In this document: piece after piece, positions 18,590-26,589 of the stretch
How positions within the stretch are numbered: the first letter of the stretch is position 1
Layout: each line of letters begins with the position of its first letter
Origin: Desulfocarbo indianensis
Lineage (GTDB): Bacteria > Desulfobacterota > Desulfarculia > Desulfarculales > Desulfarculaceae
Direction of reading: 5' to 3'
Length of the DNA stretch: 64,000 nt
NCBI GenBank assembly: GCA_001184205.1
Contig: LBMP01000002.1
Span: 1 to 64,000, forward strand
The notes under the pieces: model-generated
Databases searched by the model: none
Seen by the model: the letters and a program-made list of their open reading frames with translations, nothing else
Told to the model about the DNA's origin: nothing
Translations under genes and position numbers: made by a program

Positions 18590-18600
18590 GAAGCCGTCTT

Positions 18601-19008
18601 ATGGACCAGGGCCGAGACAAAATTCGTTTGCTTTTGGTGGACGATGAGGAGGGTTACCTGGAGGTGCTGGTAAAGCGCCTGGCCAAGCGGGGCGTGGATG
18701 TGACTCCGGCCCAAAGCGGAGCCGACGCCATTCAAGCCCTGCGCCATAACGATTTCGACGTGGCGGTGGTTGATCTGAAAATGGAGGACATGGACGGGAT
18801 CGAGGTGCTCAAGGTCTTCAAGAAGATGGCTCCCGAGCTGGAGGTAATAATCCTCACCGGGCACGGCTCGGAACAGGCCGCCCGCGAGGGCTTGGCCCTG
18901 GGCGCTTTCGATTACCTCACCAAGCCTTGTGATTTGCACGTCCTTTTGGAGCGCGTCTTCGCCTCGGTGGGGCGCAAGCCCCCGGTGTTCGCGCCCAAGG
19001 ACGGCTAA
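18601..19008 (+). CDS. Single-domain response regulator (REC only)
   Basis: 135 aa. Receiver with LLVDDEEGYLEVL, Asp58 in VAVVDLKMEDMDGIEVL, ILTGHGSEQAA and YLTKPCDLHVL. The usual MPG after the Asp is MED here, a small departure from its neighbours. No output domain. It starts 12 bp after the previous regulator gene and 68 bp before the TauE/SafE gene. Confidence 0.95.
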   Translation: MDQGRDKIRLLLVDDEEGYLEVLVKRLAKRGVDVTPAQSGADAIQALRHNDFDVAVVDLKMEDMDGIEVLKVFKKMAPELEVIILTGHGSEQAAREGLALGAFDYLTKPCDLHVLLERVFASVGRKPPVFAPKDG

Positions 19009-19075
19009 AGGCAGTTATCAAGCGGAGGAGGCGTTTCCCGCACCCGCACAAGCACTAACCGTGGAGGTAGCAGAC

Positions 19076-20353
19076 ATGGGCTTCTTCAAACAGTGGGGCC
19101 GCTTCATGATGGCGGCGACCAAAGCCCACGCCAGGTGGGAAATGGATGTGTCCCGCACCATCATGGGGGACCGCAAAAGACTTATCATCCTGGGCATCCT
19201 CTTGGTGCCCTGCATCCTGGGCGGCATAGCCTTCGCAGACCAAATAAGCGAAGCCTTGCCGGACGTGCTGGGCGGCAAGAAGGCATACAGCCCGGCGTTC
19301 TACAGCATAGGCATTTTCGTGGCGTCCATCCTTATCGGCCTGGGCGCCGGCCTCATCACCGGCTGCATCGGGGCCGGCGGCGGCTTCATCATCGCCCCGG
19401 CTTTGATGAGCGCGGGCATCAAGGGCATCCTGGCGGTGGGCACCGACCTTTTTCACATCTTCGCCAAGGCCATCATGGGCAGCGTCATCCACCGCAAACT
19501 GGGCAACGTATCGGTGGCCCTGGCCCTGATCTTCCTTTTGGGGGCCATCGGCGGGGCCACCACCGGCGGCGTCATCAACCGCACCCTGTATGAGATCAAC
19601 CCGGTGCTGTCCGACGCCTTCATCACCACCATCTATGTGATCATGCTGGGCGGCCTGGGGGCCTACGCGCTCATAGACTTCCTGCGCGCGCGCAAGAAGG
19701 GCGGCGGGGATTTCCACGGCGGCAAGAGCGAGGGCGCCGAATTGGGCGGACTGCCCCAGAAGCTGCAGGCCGTGAAGGTTCCCCCCATGATCAGCTTCGA
19801 CCAGGGCCTGGTGCCCGGCGGCCGCAGCATCTCCTGGGTGTTTTTGGTGGCTTCCGGATTTTTGGTGGGCTTTGCCGCGGCCATCATGGGCGTGGGCGGC
19901 GGCTTCCTGACCTTCCCCATTTTCGTCTACATCCTGGGCGTCAGCTCCATGACCACCGTGGGCACCGATATCTTCCAGATCGTTTTCACCGCGGGCTACG
20001 CCTCCATCAGCCAATACGCCATTTACGGCTTCATCTTCTACACCCTGGCCATGGGCATGCTCTTGGGATCGCTCTTGGGCATCCAGGTGGGGGCCATGGT
20101 GACCAAGGTGGTGCCGGGCATCACCATCCGCGGCTTTTACGCCATGGCGGTCCTGGCCGGCTTCGTGAACCGGGTTTTCGCTTTACCGGGCAAGCTGGCG
20201 GAAATGGAGTTCATCAGCCTCTCCCCCGGCACCGCCTCCATCCTGGATAAGATCGGCATCTGGGCCTTCTTCATAGTGATTGGCTTGTTCGGGGTGTGGG
20301 TGATCGGCACCTTCTTAATGAACACCAAAACCCTGCGGGGAGTGGAGGCCTGA
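19076..20353 (+). CDS. TauE/SafE family (sulfite-exporter-type) membrane transporter
   Basis: 425 aa from the ATG at 19076 (GGAGG at 19063-19067). After a ~35-residue polar N-terminal extension it has eight or more membrane segments arranged as two repeats. Each repeat carries the glycine-rich family motif (GLITGCIGAGGGFIIAPAL and GFAAAIMGVGGGFLTFPIF) followed by VGTDLF / VGTDIF. A ~60-residue charged loop separates the halves. TauE/SafE proteins move small sulfur or organic anions such as sulfite or sulfoacetate; the substrate here is not shown by sequence. It is embedded between receiver and kinase genes, so its transport or ligand state may be coupled to the signalling proteins. Confidence 0.92.
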   Translation: MGFFKQWGRFMMAATKAHARWEMDVSRTIMGDRKRLIILGILLVPCILGGIAFADQISEALPDVLGGKKAYSPAFYSIGIFVASILIGLGAGLITGCIGAGGGFIIAPALMSAGIKGILAVGTDLFHIFAKAIMGSVIHRKLGNVSVALALIFLLGAIGGATTGGVINRTLYEINPVLSDAFITTIYVIMLGGLGAYALIDFLRARKKGGGDFHGGKSEGAELGGLPQKLQAVKVPPMISFDQGLVPGGRSISWVFLVASGFLVGFAAAIMGVGGGFLTFPIFVYILGVSSMTTVGTDIFQIVFTAGYASISQYAIYGFIFYTLAMGMLLGSLLGIQVGAMVTKVVPGITIRGFYAMAVLAGFVNRVFALPGKLAEMEFISLSPGTASILDKIGIWAFFIVIGLFGVWVIGTFLMNTKTLRGVEA

Positions 20354-20354
20354 C

Positions 20355-21086
20355 ATGTCCAGTGGAAATAATAAGAAAAAGCTCGGCATGGGCCTTGTCA
20401 TGATGGCCGCCTTCGCGGTGGTCCTGCTCCTGATGTTCATGCCGCTGTTTCCCGGCGGCAAGGGCGGAGCCAAACAGAACGGCCTGAATTACATGGACAA
20501 CCTCTATAACTCCATATCCAAGGATTCGGCCTACTACATTCCGCAGGTGACCAAGGAATCCGAAGCGTACCTGGGCAAGCCGGTCACCATGGAGCTGGTC
20601 ATGGCCGCTAACCTCGCTTTGCCCGCGGAAAAATTGGCGCAGAACGCCGATCTGCTCCTCAAAGGGGCCGGAGCCCAGGTTCAGGTGCAGGGTGATAAGC
20701 TGAGCGTCAGCGGCGGATTGGGCAAGGTGATCCAGGGCGCGCTCAAGGACGCCGACACCATGTTCCACAACAAGGGCGAGGAGGTGTCCAAGCTGTACGG
20801 CGGCGCCAACGCCAAGGAAATGCTCTATACCTGGTGGGCGCTGTTGGGCGCCATGGAGAAAAGCCTGCAAAAGCAGAAGCTCTTCAGCGAGGCCCTGTTC
20901 GTGGACCGGGTCAAGAAAAAGGCGGTGGAATGCGCGTATAACTACTACAAGATAGTACCGGAAAGCATCGGCGAACGCTGGGGCATCGTGCTCTTCAGCC
21001 TGATTTTCTACGTGGTCTACACCATGTGGTACGGGTACGCGGTCATGTTCCTTTTCGAGGGAACCGGCTTCAGACTGGAACATTAG
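20355..21086 (+). CDS. Unknown two-TM membrane protein
   Basis: 243 aa, starting one base after the TauE/SafE stop codon, which implies tight translational coupling. TM1 is at about residues 11-31 (LGMGLVMMAAFAVVLLLMFMPLF) and TM2 at about 209-230 (WGIVLFSLIFYVVYTMWYGYAVMFLF). The ~170-residue extracytoplasmic region is mainly helical (KDSAYYIPQVTKESEAYLGKPVTMELVMAANLALPAEKLAQNADLLLKG). I do not recognise a family. Coupling to the transporter suggests an accessory subunit. Confidence 0.75.
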   Translation: MSSGNNKKKLGMGLVMMAAFAVVLLLMFMPLFPGGKGGAKQNGLNYMDNLYNSISKDSAYYIPQVTKESEAYLGKPVTMELVMAANLALPAEKLAQNADLLLKGAGAQVQVQGDKLSVSGGLGKVIQGALKDADTMFHNKGEEVSKLYGGANAKEMLYTWWALLGAMEKSLQKQKLFSEALFVDRVKKKAVECAYNYYKIVPESIGERWGIVLFSLIFYVVYTMWYGYAVMFLFEGTGFRLEH

Positions 21087-21095
21087 ACCTGAAAG

Positions 21096-21130
21096 GGAGT
21101 CCCGGCCGGCGGTTGCCGGCTGGGGGCTCC
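21096..21130 (+). terminator. Intercistronic GC hairpin
   Basis: GGAG.CCC.GCCGGC (21096-21110) pairs with GCCGGC.GGG.CTCC (21115-21130) around GGTT, with two small mismatches. It is followed by a T-poor sequence. It lies 10 bp past the two-TM protein gene and may reduce read-through or protect the upstream mRNA. Confidence 0.45.
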
Positions 21131-21214
21131 TTGCTTTGAATAGGCGTAGCACATTGCTTGCACCGGGGGCGCGGCCGTTTGTCAGAACCGTGATGGGTTA
21201 GAAAGGGCAGGGCC

Positions 21215-22402
21215 TTGCCTGTGGAAAAACATATTCCTGTGCTTTTGGTTGACGATGAAACCGCCTTCCGGGACGCCCTGGCCCGCAGACTGGACAAGCG
21301 CGGCATAGAGGTGCGCCAGGCCGGCGACGGCGAGGAGGCCTTGGAGCTGATGAGCCAATACCCGGCCGAGGTCGTGATAATGGACGTGCGCATGCCCGGC
21401 ATGGACGGGCTGACCGCCTTGAAGCACATTAAGGCCAACTATCCGAGCACCGAGGTTATCCTGCTCACCGGCCAGGCCTGTACCGACGACGGCGTGGCCG
21501 GCATGAAGCTGGGCGCCTTCGACTACCTGGGCAAGCCGGTGGAGCTGGAACGGCTGATCGCCCACATCGATCTGGCCAGGGAGCGCCTGACCCGCCGCCG
21601 GGAGGCCGAGGCCGAGGCCGAGTTCCGCGCCCAGGTCTCCGAGCGCATGGCGGCGGCCGAGCGCCTGGCCGCCCTGGGCACCCTGGCCGCGGGCGTGGCG
21701 CACGAGATCAACAACCCGCTGGCCATAATCTCCGAGTCCCGGGGCTGGCTGGAGACCCGCCTGGCCAAGGATGCCGGCCTGTCTCCGGAGACCCGCAAGG
21801 CCGGCGAGCTCGCCTTGAGCAAGATAGCGGCCGGGGTGGAGCGGGCCAAACAGATAACCCATCAGCTCCTGGGCTTCGCCCGCCGCACCGATTGGGAGGT
21901 GCGGGAGGTGGACCTGGCCGGCCTGGCGAACGAGGTGGTGGATTTGGTCAAGAAAACCGCTGAAAACAGCGGAGCGGAACTGATCTCCAAGGTGGAGCCG
22001 GCCACTCATCTCTGGAGCGATCCCCATGGACTCAGGCAGGTTTTGCTGAACCTGGCCACCAACGGGCTGCAGGCGGTGAACAGCGGCGGCCGGGTGGAGA
22101 TAACCGCCGGCCAGTCCGGCGATCGCATGGTTATCGCCGTGCGCGACAACGGGGTGGGAATCCCCAAGGAAAATCTGAAGAGGATTTTCGAACCATTTTT
22201 TACCACCAAACCGCCTGGCCAAGGCACCGGCCTGGGGCTGAGCGTGTCGCAGGGCATCGTGGATAAGCTGGGAGGCAGCATCGAAGTCGAGAGCAAGGTC
22301 GGCGCTGGCTCCACTTTCCGGGTGATATTGCCCAAGCGGCCGCCGGTGGCGCCCCTCAGTTTGGAGCAGGGCCCCTGGGGAGGAGGCGAGGAGGCGTCGT
22401 GA
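21215..22402 (+). CDS. Soluble hybrid: N-terminal receiver fused to histidine kinase
   Basis: About 395 aa. The start is either the TTG at 21215 (AAAGGG 7 bases upstream) or the GTG at 21221. The N-terminal REC domain has LLVDDE, Asp57 in VVIMDVRMPGMDG, LLTGQAC and YLGKPVE. A short coiled segment (RRREAEAEAEFRAQVSERMAAAERLAALG) leads to HisKA with His163 in AAGVAHEINNPLAII, then a full HATPase (LLNLATNGLQAV, DNGVGIP, FFTTKPPGQGTGLGLS). There is no membrane segment or sensor, so kinase activity is presumably controlled by phosphorylation of its own receiver. It overlaps the next regulator by four bases (GTGA). Confidence 0.93.
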   Translation: MPVEKHIPVLLVDDETAFRDALARRLDKRGIEVRQAGDGEEALELMSQYPAEVVIMDVRMPGMDGLTALKHIKANYPSTEVILLTGQACTDDGVAGMKLGAFDYLGKPVELERLIAHIDLARERLTRRREAEAEAEFRAQVSERMAAAERLAALGTLAAGVAHEINNPLAIISESRGWLETRLAKDAGLSPETRKAGELALSKIAAGVERAKQITHQLLGFARRTDWEVREVDLAGLANEVVDLVKKTAENSGAELISKVEPATHLWSDPHGLRQVLLNLATNGLQAVNSGGRVEITAGQSGDRMVIAVRDNGVGIPKENLKRIFEPFFTTKPPGQGTGLGLSVSQGIVDKLGGSIEVESKVGAGSTFRVILPKRPPVAPLSLEQGPWGGGEEAS

Positions 22403-22845
22403 GCATATCAATAGGCGTATTGCTTGTGGACGACGAGCGGGATTTCGTGGAGATGCTGGGGCTCAGGCTGGAGGAGGAGGGCCACCGGGTGGCCACCGCC
22501 TTTTCCGGCGAGGCGGCGCTGGGGGCGCTGGAAGAAAGCCATGAGATCACCGACGTGGTGGTGCTGGATTTGAAGATGCCCGGCCTGGACGGGGTGGAAA
22601 CCCTGAAGGCGATCAAGGAGCGCTGGCCTTTGCTGGAGGTGATCCTGCTCACCGGCCACGGCACCATCGACAGCGCCGTGGCGGGGCTCAAGTCGGGCGC
22701 TTTCGATTATCTCCTGAAGCCGGCGGATTTCGGCGAGCTTCTGGAGAAGCTGGACCAGGCGCGGCGGCTCAAATGGGAGCAAGAGGAACGGATGCGGCTG
22801 GCGGAGGCCAAGCTCATGGGCCGCCGCAGCGGGGGTCTGCTCTAG
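22399..22845 (+). CDS. Single-domain response regulator (REC only)
   Basis: 148 aa. GTG start inside the GTGA overlap with the preceding REC-kinase, so the pair is translationally coupled. VLLVDDERDF, Asp57 in VVVLDLKMPGLDG, ILLTGHGT and YLLKPADF are intact. The C-terminal helix (ARRLKWEQEERMRLAEAKLMGRRSG) is charged. No output domain. Confidence 0.95.
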   Translation: MSISIGVLLVDDERDFVEMLGLRLEEEGHRVATAFSGEAALGALEESHEITDVVVLDLKMPGLDGVETLKAIKERWPLLEVILLTGHGTIDSAVAGLKSGAFDYLLKPADFGELLEKLDQARRLKWEQEERMRLAEAKLMGRRSGGLL

Positions 22846-22880
22846 GTCCGATAGGGAAGAGGCGGAGAGGCGGTCAAGGC

Positions 22881-24524
22881 ATGCAAAAATTATATCGCCG
22901 TCTGGCCAACAGAATGACCTTTATCTCCCTGGTGGTAGCCTTGGCGCCGTTGTACGCCTTGAGCGCGGGGATTTATTTCTATTTTTCCGGCATACATCAG
23001 GAACAGCTCAAGAACGAGCTGCGCACCCTGGCCCACAACCGGGTCAGCGCCATCGGCCTTTTTCTGGATGAGCGCACCTCGGTCCTGGAGGTGCTGGCCC
23101 AGACCTCCAGCAAGGAGGCGCTCACCAAACCGGGGGCCCTGGAAAAGGTGTTCGGCCTTTTGAACCGCCGCAGCTGGTCTTTCCTGGATTTGGGGGTGAT
23201 AGACTCCAAGGGCCGCCATCTGGCCTATGTGGGGCCCTATCCCCTGGAAGACCGCAACTACTCGGAGGCCCCCTGGTTCCGGCACACCATGCTGCGGGGC
23301 ACCTATATCAGCGACGTGTTCCTGGGCTTCCGCGGCACGCCCCACTTCGTGGTGGCGGTCAAGCACTCGGCGGGGTCGGATTCCTGGATCCTGCGCGCCA
23401 CCATTGATTCGGACGTGTTCACCCGCCTGGTGCGCAGCGCCCAATTGGGCCAGCGCGGCGATTCCTACATAGTCAACAGCGCCGGCAAATACCAGACCCC
23501 GCCCCGTTTCGGCGGCGATATCCTGGCCGATTGCCAGCTCTGCATGCAAAGCGTGCCCCGGGGCATCAACGTGGTGGAGCGGGTAACCCCCGACGGCAAG
23601 CACCTGCTCACCGCCTTCGCCTGGCTATCGAAAAAAGATTGGCTGTTGGTCATCGACCAGGACCCGCGCGAGGCCTTGGGGCCCTTGATTCTGGCCAGGG
23701 AGCTGGAACTGGCCGTGTTGGTCCTGGCCAGCCTGCTCATAGCGGCCTCCATCATTTTCCTGGCCCGCCGCATGGTCCGGCGCCTGGAGGAGCAGGACCG
23801 GCAGCGCAGCGCCCTGGACGCCCAGCTGGCCCACTCGGGCCGCCTGGTCTCCCTGGGGCGCATGGCCGCCGGAGTGGCCCATGAGATAAACAACCCCCTG
23901 GCCGCCATCGGCGAATTGGCGGGCCTTTTGGATGACCTCATAGACGAGGATTTCCGCAGGAATCATCCCCACGGAGCCTTGTTCAAGGAGAACCTGACCA
24001 AAATACAGCAGCACGTGGACCGGGTTCGCAGCGTAACCCACCGCCTCCTGGGGTTCGCCAGGCGCATGGAGCCCCGCCTGGATTCGGTGGAGATCAACCA
24101 GGTTTTGACGGAAGCCTTCTCGTTTTTGGAAAGAGAGGCTAAGCTAAAAGGAGTGGAGGTGGATTTGGCGCTGTCGCAGGACCTGCCCAGCCTGCAAACC
24201 GACCGGGCCCAGTTGCAGCAGGTTTTCTTGAATCTGCTCAACAACGCCTTGGACGCGGTGGAGGGAGGCGGGCGCATCACCCTGGCCAGCCGGCGGGAGG
24301 ATGGCGAGGTGGTGGTGAGCGTGGCCGACAACGGGCCGGGCATCCCCAAGGAAGTTCAGGACAGCGTGTTCGATCCCTTCTTCACCACCAAGGCTCCGGG
24401 CGAAGGCACCGGCCTGGGGCTCAGCATTAGTCATTCCATCATGCAAAAGCTGGGAGGTTCCATAACGTTTGAGAGCGAGCCGGGCAAGGGAGCCACCTTT
24501 TTTGTGCACATCCCTATCTCTTGA
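22881..24524 (+). CDS. Membrane sensor histidine kinase with periplasmic dCache domain (paralogue)
   Basis: 547 aa from the ATG at 22881. TM1 is at about residues 11-33 and TM2 at about 277-299. The dCache sensor contains LDLGVIDSKGRHLAYVGPY, SEAPWFRHTM and YISDVFLGFRGTPHFVVAV, closely matching the first kinase of the run. HisKA has His334 in AAGVAHEINNPLAAIGELAG, and the HATPase domain is complete (LLNLLNNALDAV, DNGPGIP, FFTTKAPGEGTGLGLS). Sensor differences (for example SAGSDSWILRATIDSD against NCEDRCVIIKATIDFE) suggest a related but not identical ligand. Confidence 0.93.
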   Translation: MQKLYRRLANRMTFISLVVALAPLYALSAGIYFYFSGIHQEQLKNELRTLAHNRVSAIGLFLDERTSVLEVLAQTSSKEALTKPGALEKVFGLLNRRSWSFLDLGVIDSKGRHLAYVGPYPLEDRNYSEAPWFRHTMLRGTYISDVFLGFRGTPHFVVAVKHSAGSDSWILRATIDSDVFTRLVRSAQLGQRGDSYIVNSAGKYQTPPRFGGDILADCQLCMQSVPRGINVVERVTPDGKHLLTAFAWLSKKDWLLVIDQDPREALGPLILARELELAVLVLASLLIAASIIFLARRMVRRLEEQDRQRSALDAQLAHSGRLVSLGRMAAGVAHEINNPLAAIGELAGLLDDLIDEDFRRNHPHGALFKENLTKIQQHVDRVRSVTHRLLGFARRMEPRLDSVEINQVLTEAFSFLEREAKLKGVEVDLALSQDLPSLQTDRAQLQQVFLNLLNNALDAVEGGGRITLASRREDGEVVVSVADNGPGIPKEVQDSVFDPFFTTKAPGEGTGLGLSISHSIMQKLGGSITFESEPGKGATFFVHIPIS

Positions 24525-24553
24525 GGCCAACTGGAAGCAAGGAGGAATGGCGG

Positions 24554-24958
24554 GTGGATTCTTTCAATGTGCTGGTAGTCGATGATGAAAAAGATTTCCT
24601 CCAGGCCCTGGTGGCGCGGCTAGGCTTACGCAAACTCAACGCGGTGGGCGTGGAAAACGGATTGGCCGCCTTGGAGCATTTGGAGCGGGCGCCGGTGGAT
24701 GTGGTGGTGTTGGATCTCAAGATGCCCGGCATGGACGGCCTGGAGGTCCTGGGGGAGATCAAGCGCCGCCGGCCCGGCGTGGAGGTGGTGATCCTGACCG
24801 GTCACGGTTCGGTGGAATCGGGCATGGAGGGAGTCAGCCGGGGGGCCTTCGCCTATCTGGTCAAGCCGGTGAAGCTCGATGAGCTGATGGAAAAAATCGT
24901 CAAGGCCTATGAATGGAAGCGCATGAACCAAGAGCTTCCCCCCAACGACTCCGATTGA
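24554..24958 (+). CDS. Single-domain response regulator (REC only)
   Basis: 134 aa from the GTG at 24554, which has AAGGAGG eight bases upstream; the in-frame TTG at 24521 would overlap the kinase stop and has no ribosome site. VLVVDDEKDF, Asp54 in VVVLDLKMPGMDGLEVL, ILTGHGSVESG and YLVKPVKL are intact. No output domain. It is eight bases from the next REC-kinase start. Confidence 0.94.
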   Translation: MDSFNVLVVDDEKDFLQALVARLGLRKLNAVGVENGLAALEHLERAPVDVVVLDLKMPGMDGLEVLGEIKRRRPGVEVVILTGHGSVESGMEGVSRGAFAYLVKPVKLDELMEKIVKAYEWKRMNQELPPNDSD

Positions 24959-24966
24959 GAAACTCC

Positions 24967-26124
24967 ATGGGACCAGCCGGCGCAGACTTGCTATTGGTGG
25001 ATGACGAGCGGGATTTTCTTGAATCACTTGCCCGGCGTCTGTCGCTTCGCGGCTACAACGTGCATACCGCCGAAAACGGGCCGGACGCCCTGGCCGCTCT
25101 GGACGCCACCCCCATCGACGTGGCCGTGTTGGACGTGCGCATGCCGGGCATGGACGGCGTGACGCTTTTAAAAGAGTTGAAGCGCCGTCACGGCGAGGTG
25201 GAGGTGCTGATCCTCACCGGCCACGCCGACTTGGAGGCCTCGCTGCAGGGCATGCAGCACGGCTTGTTCGATTATCTCACCAAGCCGGTGGACATAGACC
25301 GGCTCACCGCCAAGATCGAGGCGGCCCTGGCCCGGGCCAAGGGCCGCGCCGCCAGCCAGGTGCGCACCTTCAGCCAGAAGATGAAGGAGCGCATGGCCTC
25401 CGCCGACCGCCTGGCGGTGGTGGGCACCATGGCGGCCAGCATCGTCCATGAGATCAACAACCCCCTGGCCGTGATCAACGAGAGCACCGGCTATCTGCAG
25501 ACCGTGGTGGGCAAGGCGGAGCTGCCCCCGGATTTGAAAGCCAAGCTGGAAATGGCGCTGGCCAAGACCGCCGCCGCGGTGGACCGGGCCAAGGTGATAA
25601 GCCGGCGCTTGCTTTCCTTCGCCCGGCGCTCGGATTCGGTGGCCAAGCTGGTGGACTTCCAGGATTTGGCCGGGGAGGTGCTGGACCTGACCCACAAGCC
25701 GGCCGAGCACGCCAAGGTGCGGGTTTCCGTACGCATGGAAACCGGCCAGGCGAAATCGTGGCTGGATCCTTACCCCTTGCGTCAGGTGCTCTTGAATCTG
25801 GTGAGCAACGCCATCCAGGCCCAGGACGGCGGCGGCGAGGTGGAGATAGCCATCGCCGGCGGCGAGAACACGGTGGTGATGGCGGTGCGGGACCAGGGCC
25901 CGGGAATTCCGCCGGAGAACATGGAGCGCATTTTCGAGCCGTTTTTCACCACCAAGCCCGAAGAGATCGGCACCGGCTTGGGCCTGCCCGTCTCGCGCAG
26001 CATCGTGGAGGAACTGGGCGGCCGCCTGGAAGTGGAGAGCACCCTGGGCGAGGGCACCGTGTTCAAGGTGATTCTGCCAAGAAATAAACCGCCGGCGGAC
26101 CAAAGCGCCGGCGAGGAGTCGTAA
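24967..26124 (+). CDS. Soluble hybrid: N-terminal receiver fused to histidine kinase (paralogue)
   Basis: 385 aa from the ATG at 24967. REC: LLLVDDERDF, Asp56 in VAVLDVRMPGMDG, ILTGHADLEAS, YLTKPVD. A short linker (QVRTFSQKMKERMASADRLAVVG) leads to HisKA with His161 in AASIVHEINNPLAVINESTG and a complete HATPase (LLNLVSNAIQAQ, DQGPGIP, FFTTKPEEIGTGLGLP). The same architecture and linker length as the gene at 21215 mark it as a duplicate. The first residue of the usual A-H-E-I box is V here. It is two bases from the following regulator. Confidence 0.93.
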   Translation: MGPAGADLLLVDDERDFLESLARRLSLRGYNVHTAENGPDALAALDATPIDVAVLDVRMPGMDGVTLLKELKRRHGEVEVLILTGHADLEASLQGMQHGLFDYLTKPVDIDRLTAKIEAALARAKGRAASQVRTFSQKMKERMASADRLAVVGTMAASIVHEINNPLAVINESTGYLQTVVGKAELPPDLKAKLEMALAKTAAAVDRAKVISRRLLSFARRSDSVAKLVDFQDLAGEVLDLTHKPAEHAKVRVSVRMETGQAKSWLDPYPLRQVLLNLVSNAIQAQDGGGEVEIAIAGGENTVVMAVRDQGPGIPPENMERIFEPFFTTKPEEIGTGLGLPVSRSIVEELGGRLEVESTLGEGTVFKVILPRNKPPADQSAGEES

Positions 26125-26126
26125 AC

Positions 26127-26564
26127 ATGAGCGAGCAAGCCATCAAGGTATTGTTGGTGGATGATGAGGCGGATTATTTACAAACCCTGAGCAAGCGCCT
26201 GTCCATGCGCAAACTGGAGGTGTACAGCGCCACCAGCGGCCAGGAAGCCTTGGCCGAGTTGGACAAGCATTCGGTGGACGTGGTGGTCCTGGACGTGCGC
26301 ATGCCCGGCATGGACGGCTTGGAAGCCATCAAGGAGATAAAAAAGCGCTTTCCCATGCTGGAGGTGATCATGCTCACCGGCCACGCGGACATTGAATGCT
26401 CCATCGAGGGCATGGGCTGCGGGGCCTTTGACTATCTGCTCAAACCGGTGGCCATCGACGAACTGCTCTATAAAATCCAGGACGCCTATAAAGTAAAGAC
26501 GCTCAAGGAACGCAAGATAGCCGATCTCAAGGCAGCGGCCCAGGAGCGGGATCAACATGCCTGA
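26127..26564 (+). CDS. Single-domain response regulator (REC only)
   Basis: 145 aa. VLLVDDEADYL, Asp56 in VVVLDVRMPGMDGLEAI, MLTGHADIECS and YLLKPVAIDEL are intact, with a charged C-terminal helix (VKTLKERKIADLKAAAQERD). It is the last receiver of the run and the one closest (25 bp) to the PEP-synthase-like gene, which makes it the best candidate to act on that protein. Confidence 0.95.
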   Translation: MSEQAIKVLLVDDEADYLQTLSKRLSMRKLEVYSATSGQEALAELDKHSVDVVVLDVRMPGMDGLEAIKEIKKRFPMLEVIMLTGHADIECSIEGMGCGAFDYLLKPVAIDELLYKIQDAYKVKTLKERKIADLKAAAQERDQHA

Positions 26565-26589
26565 GTCGGAAAAAGCTTAAGCCGGGCCC

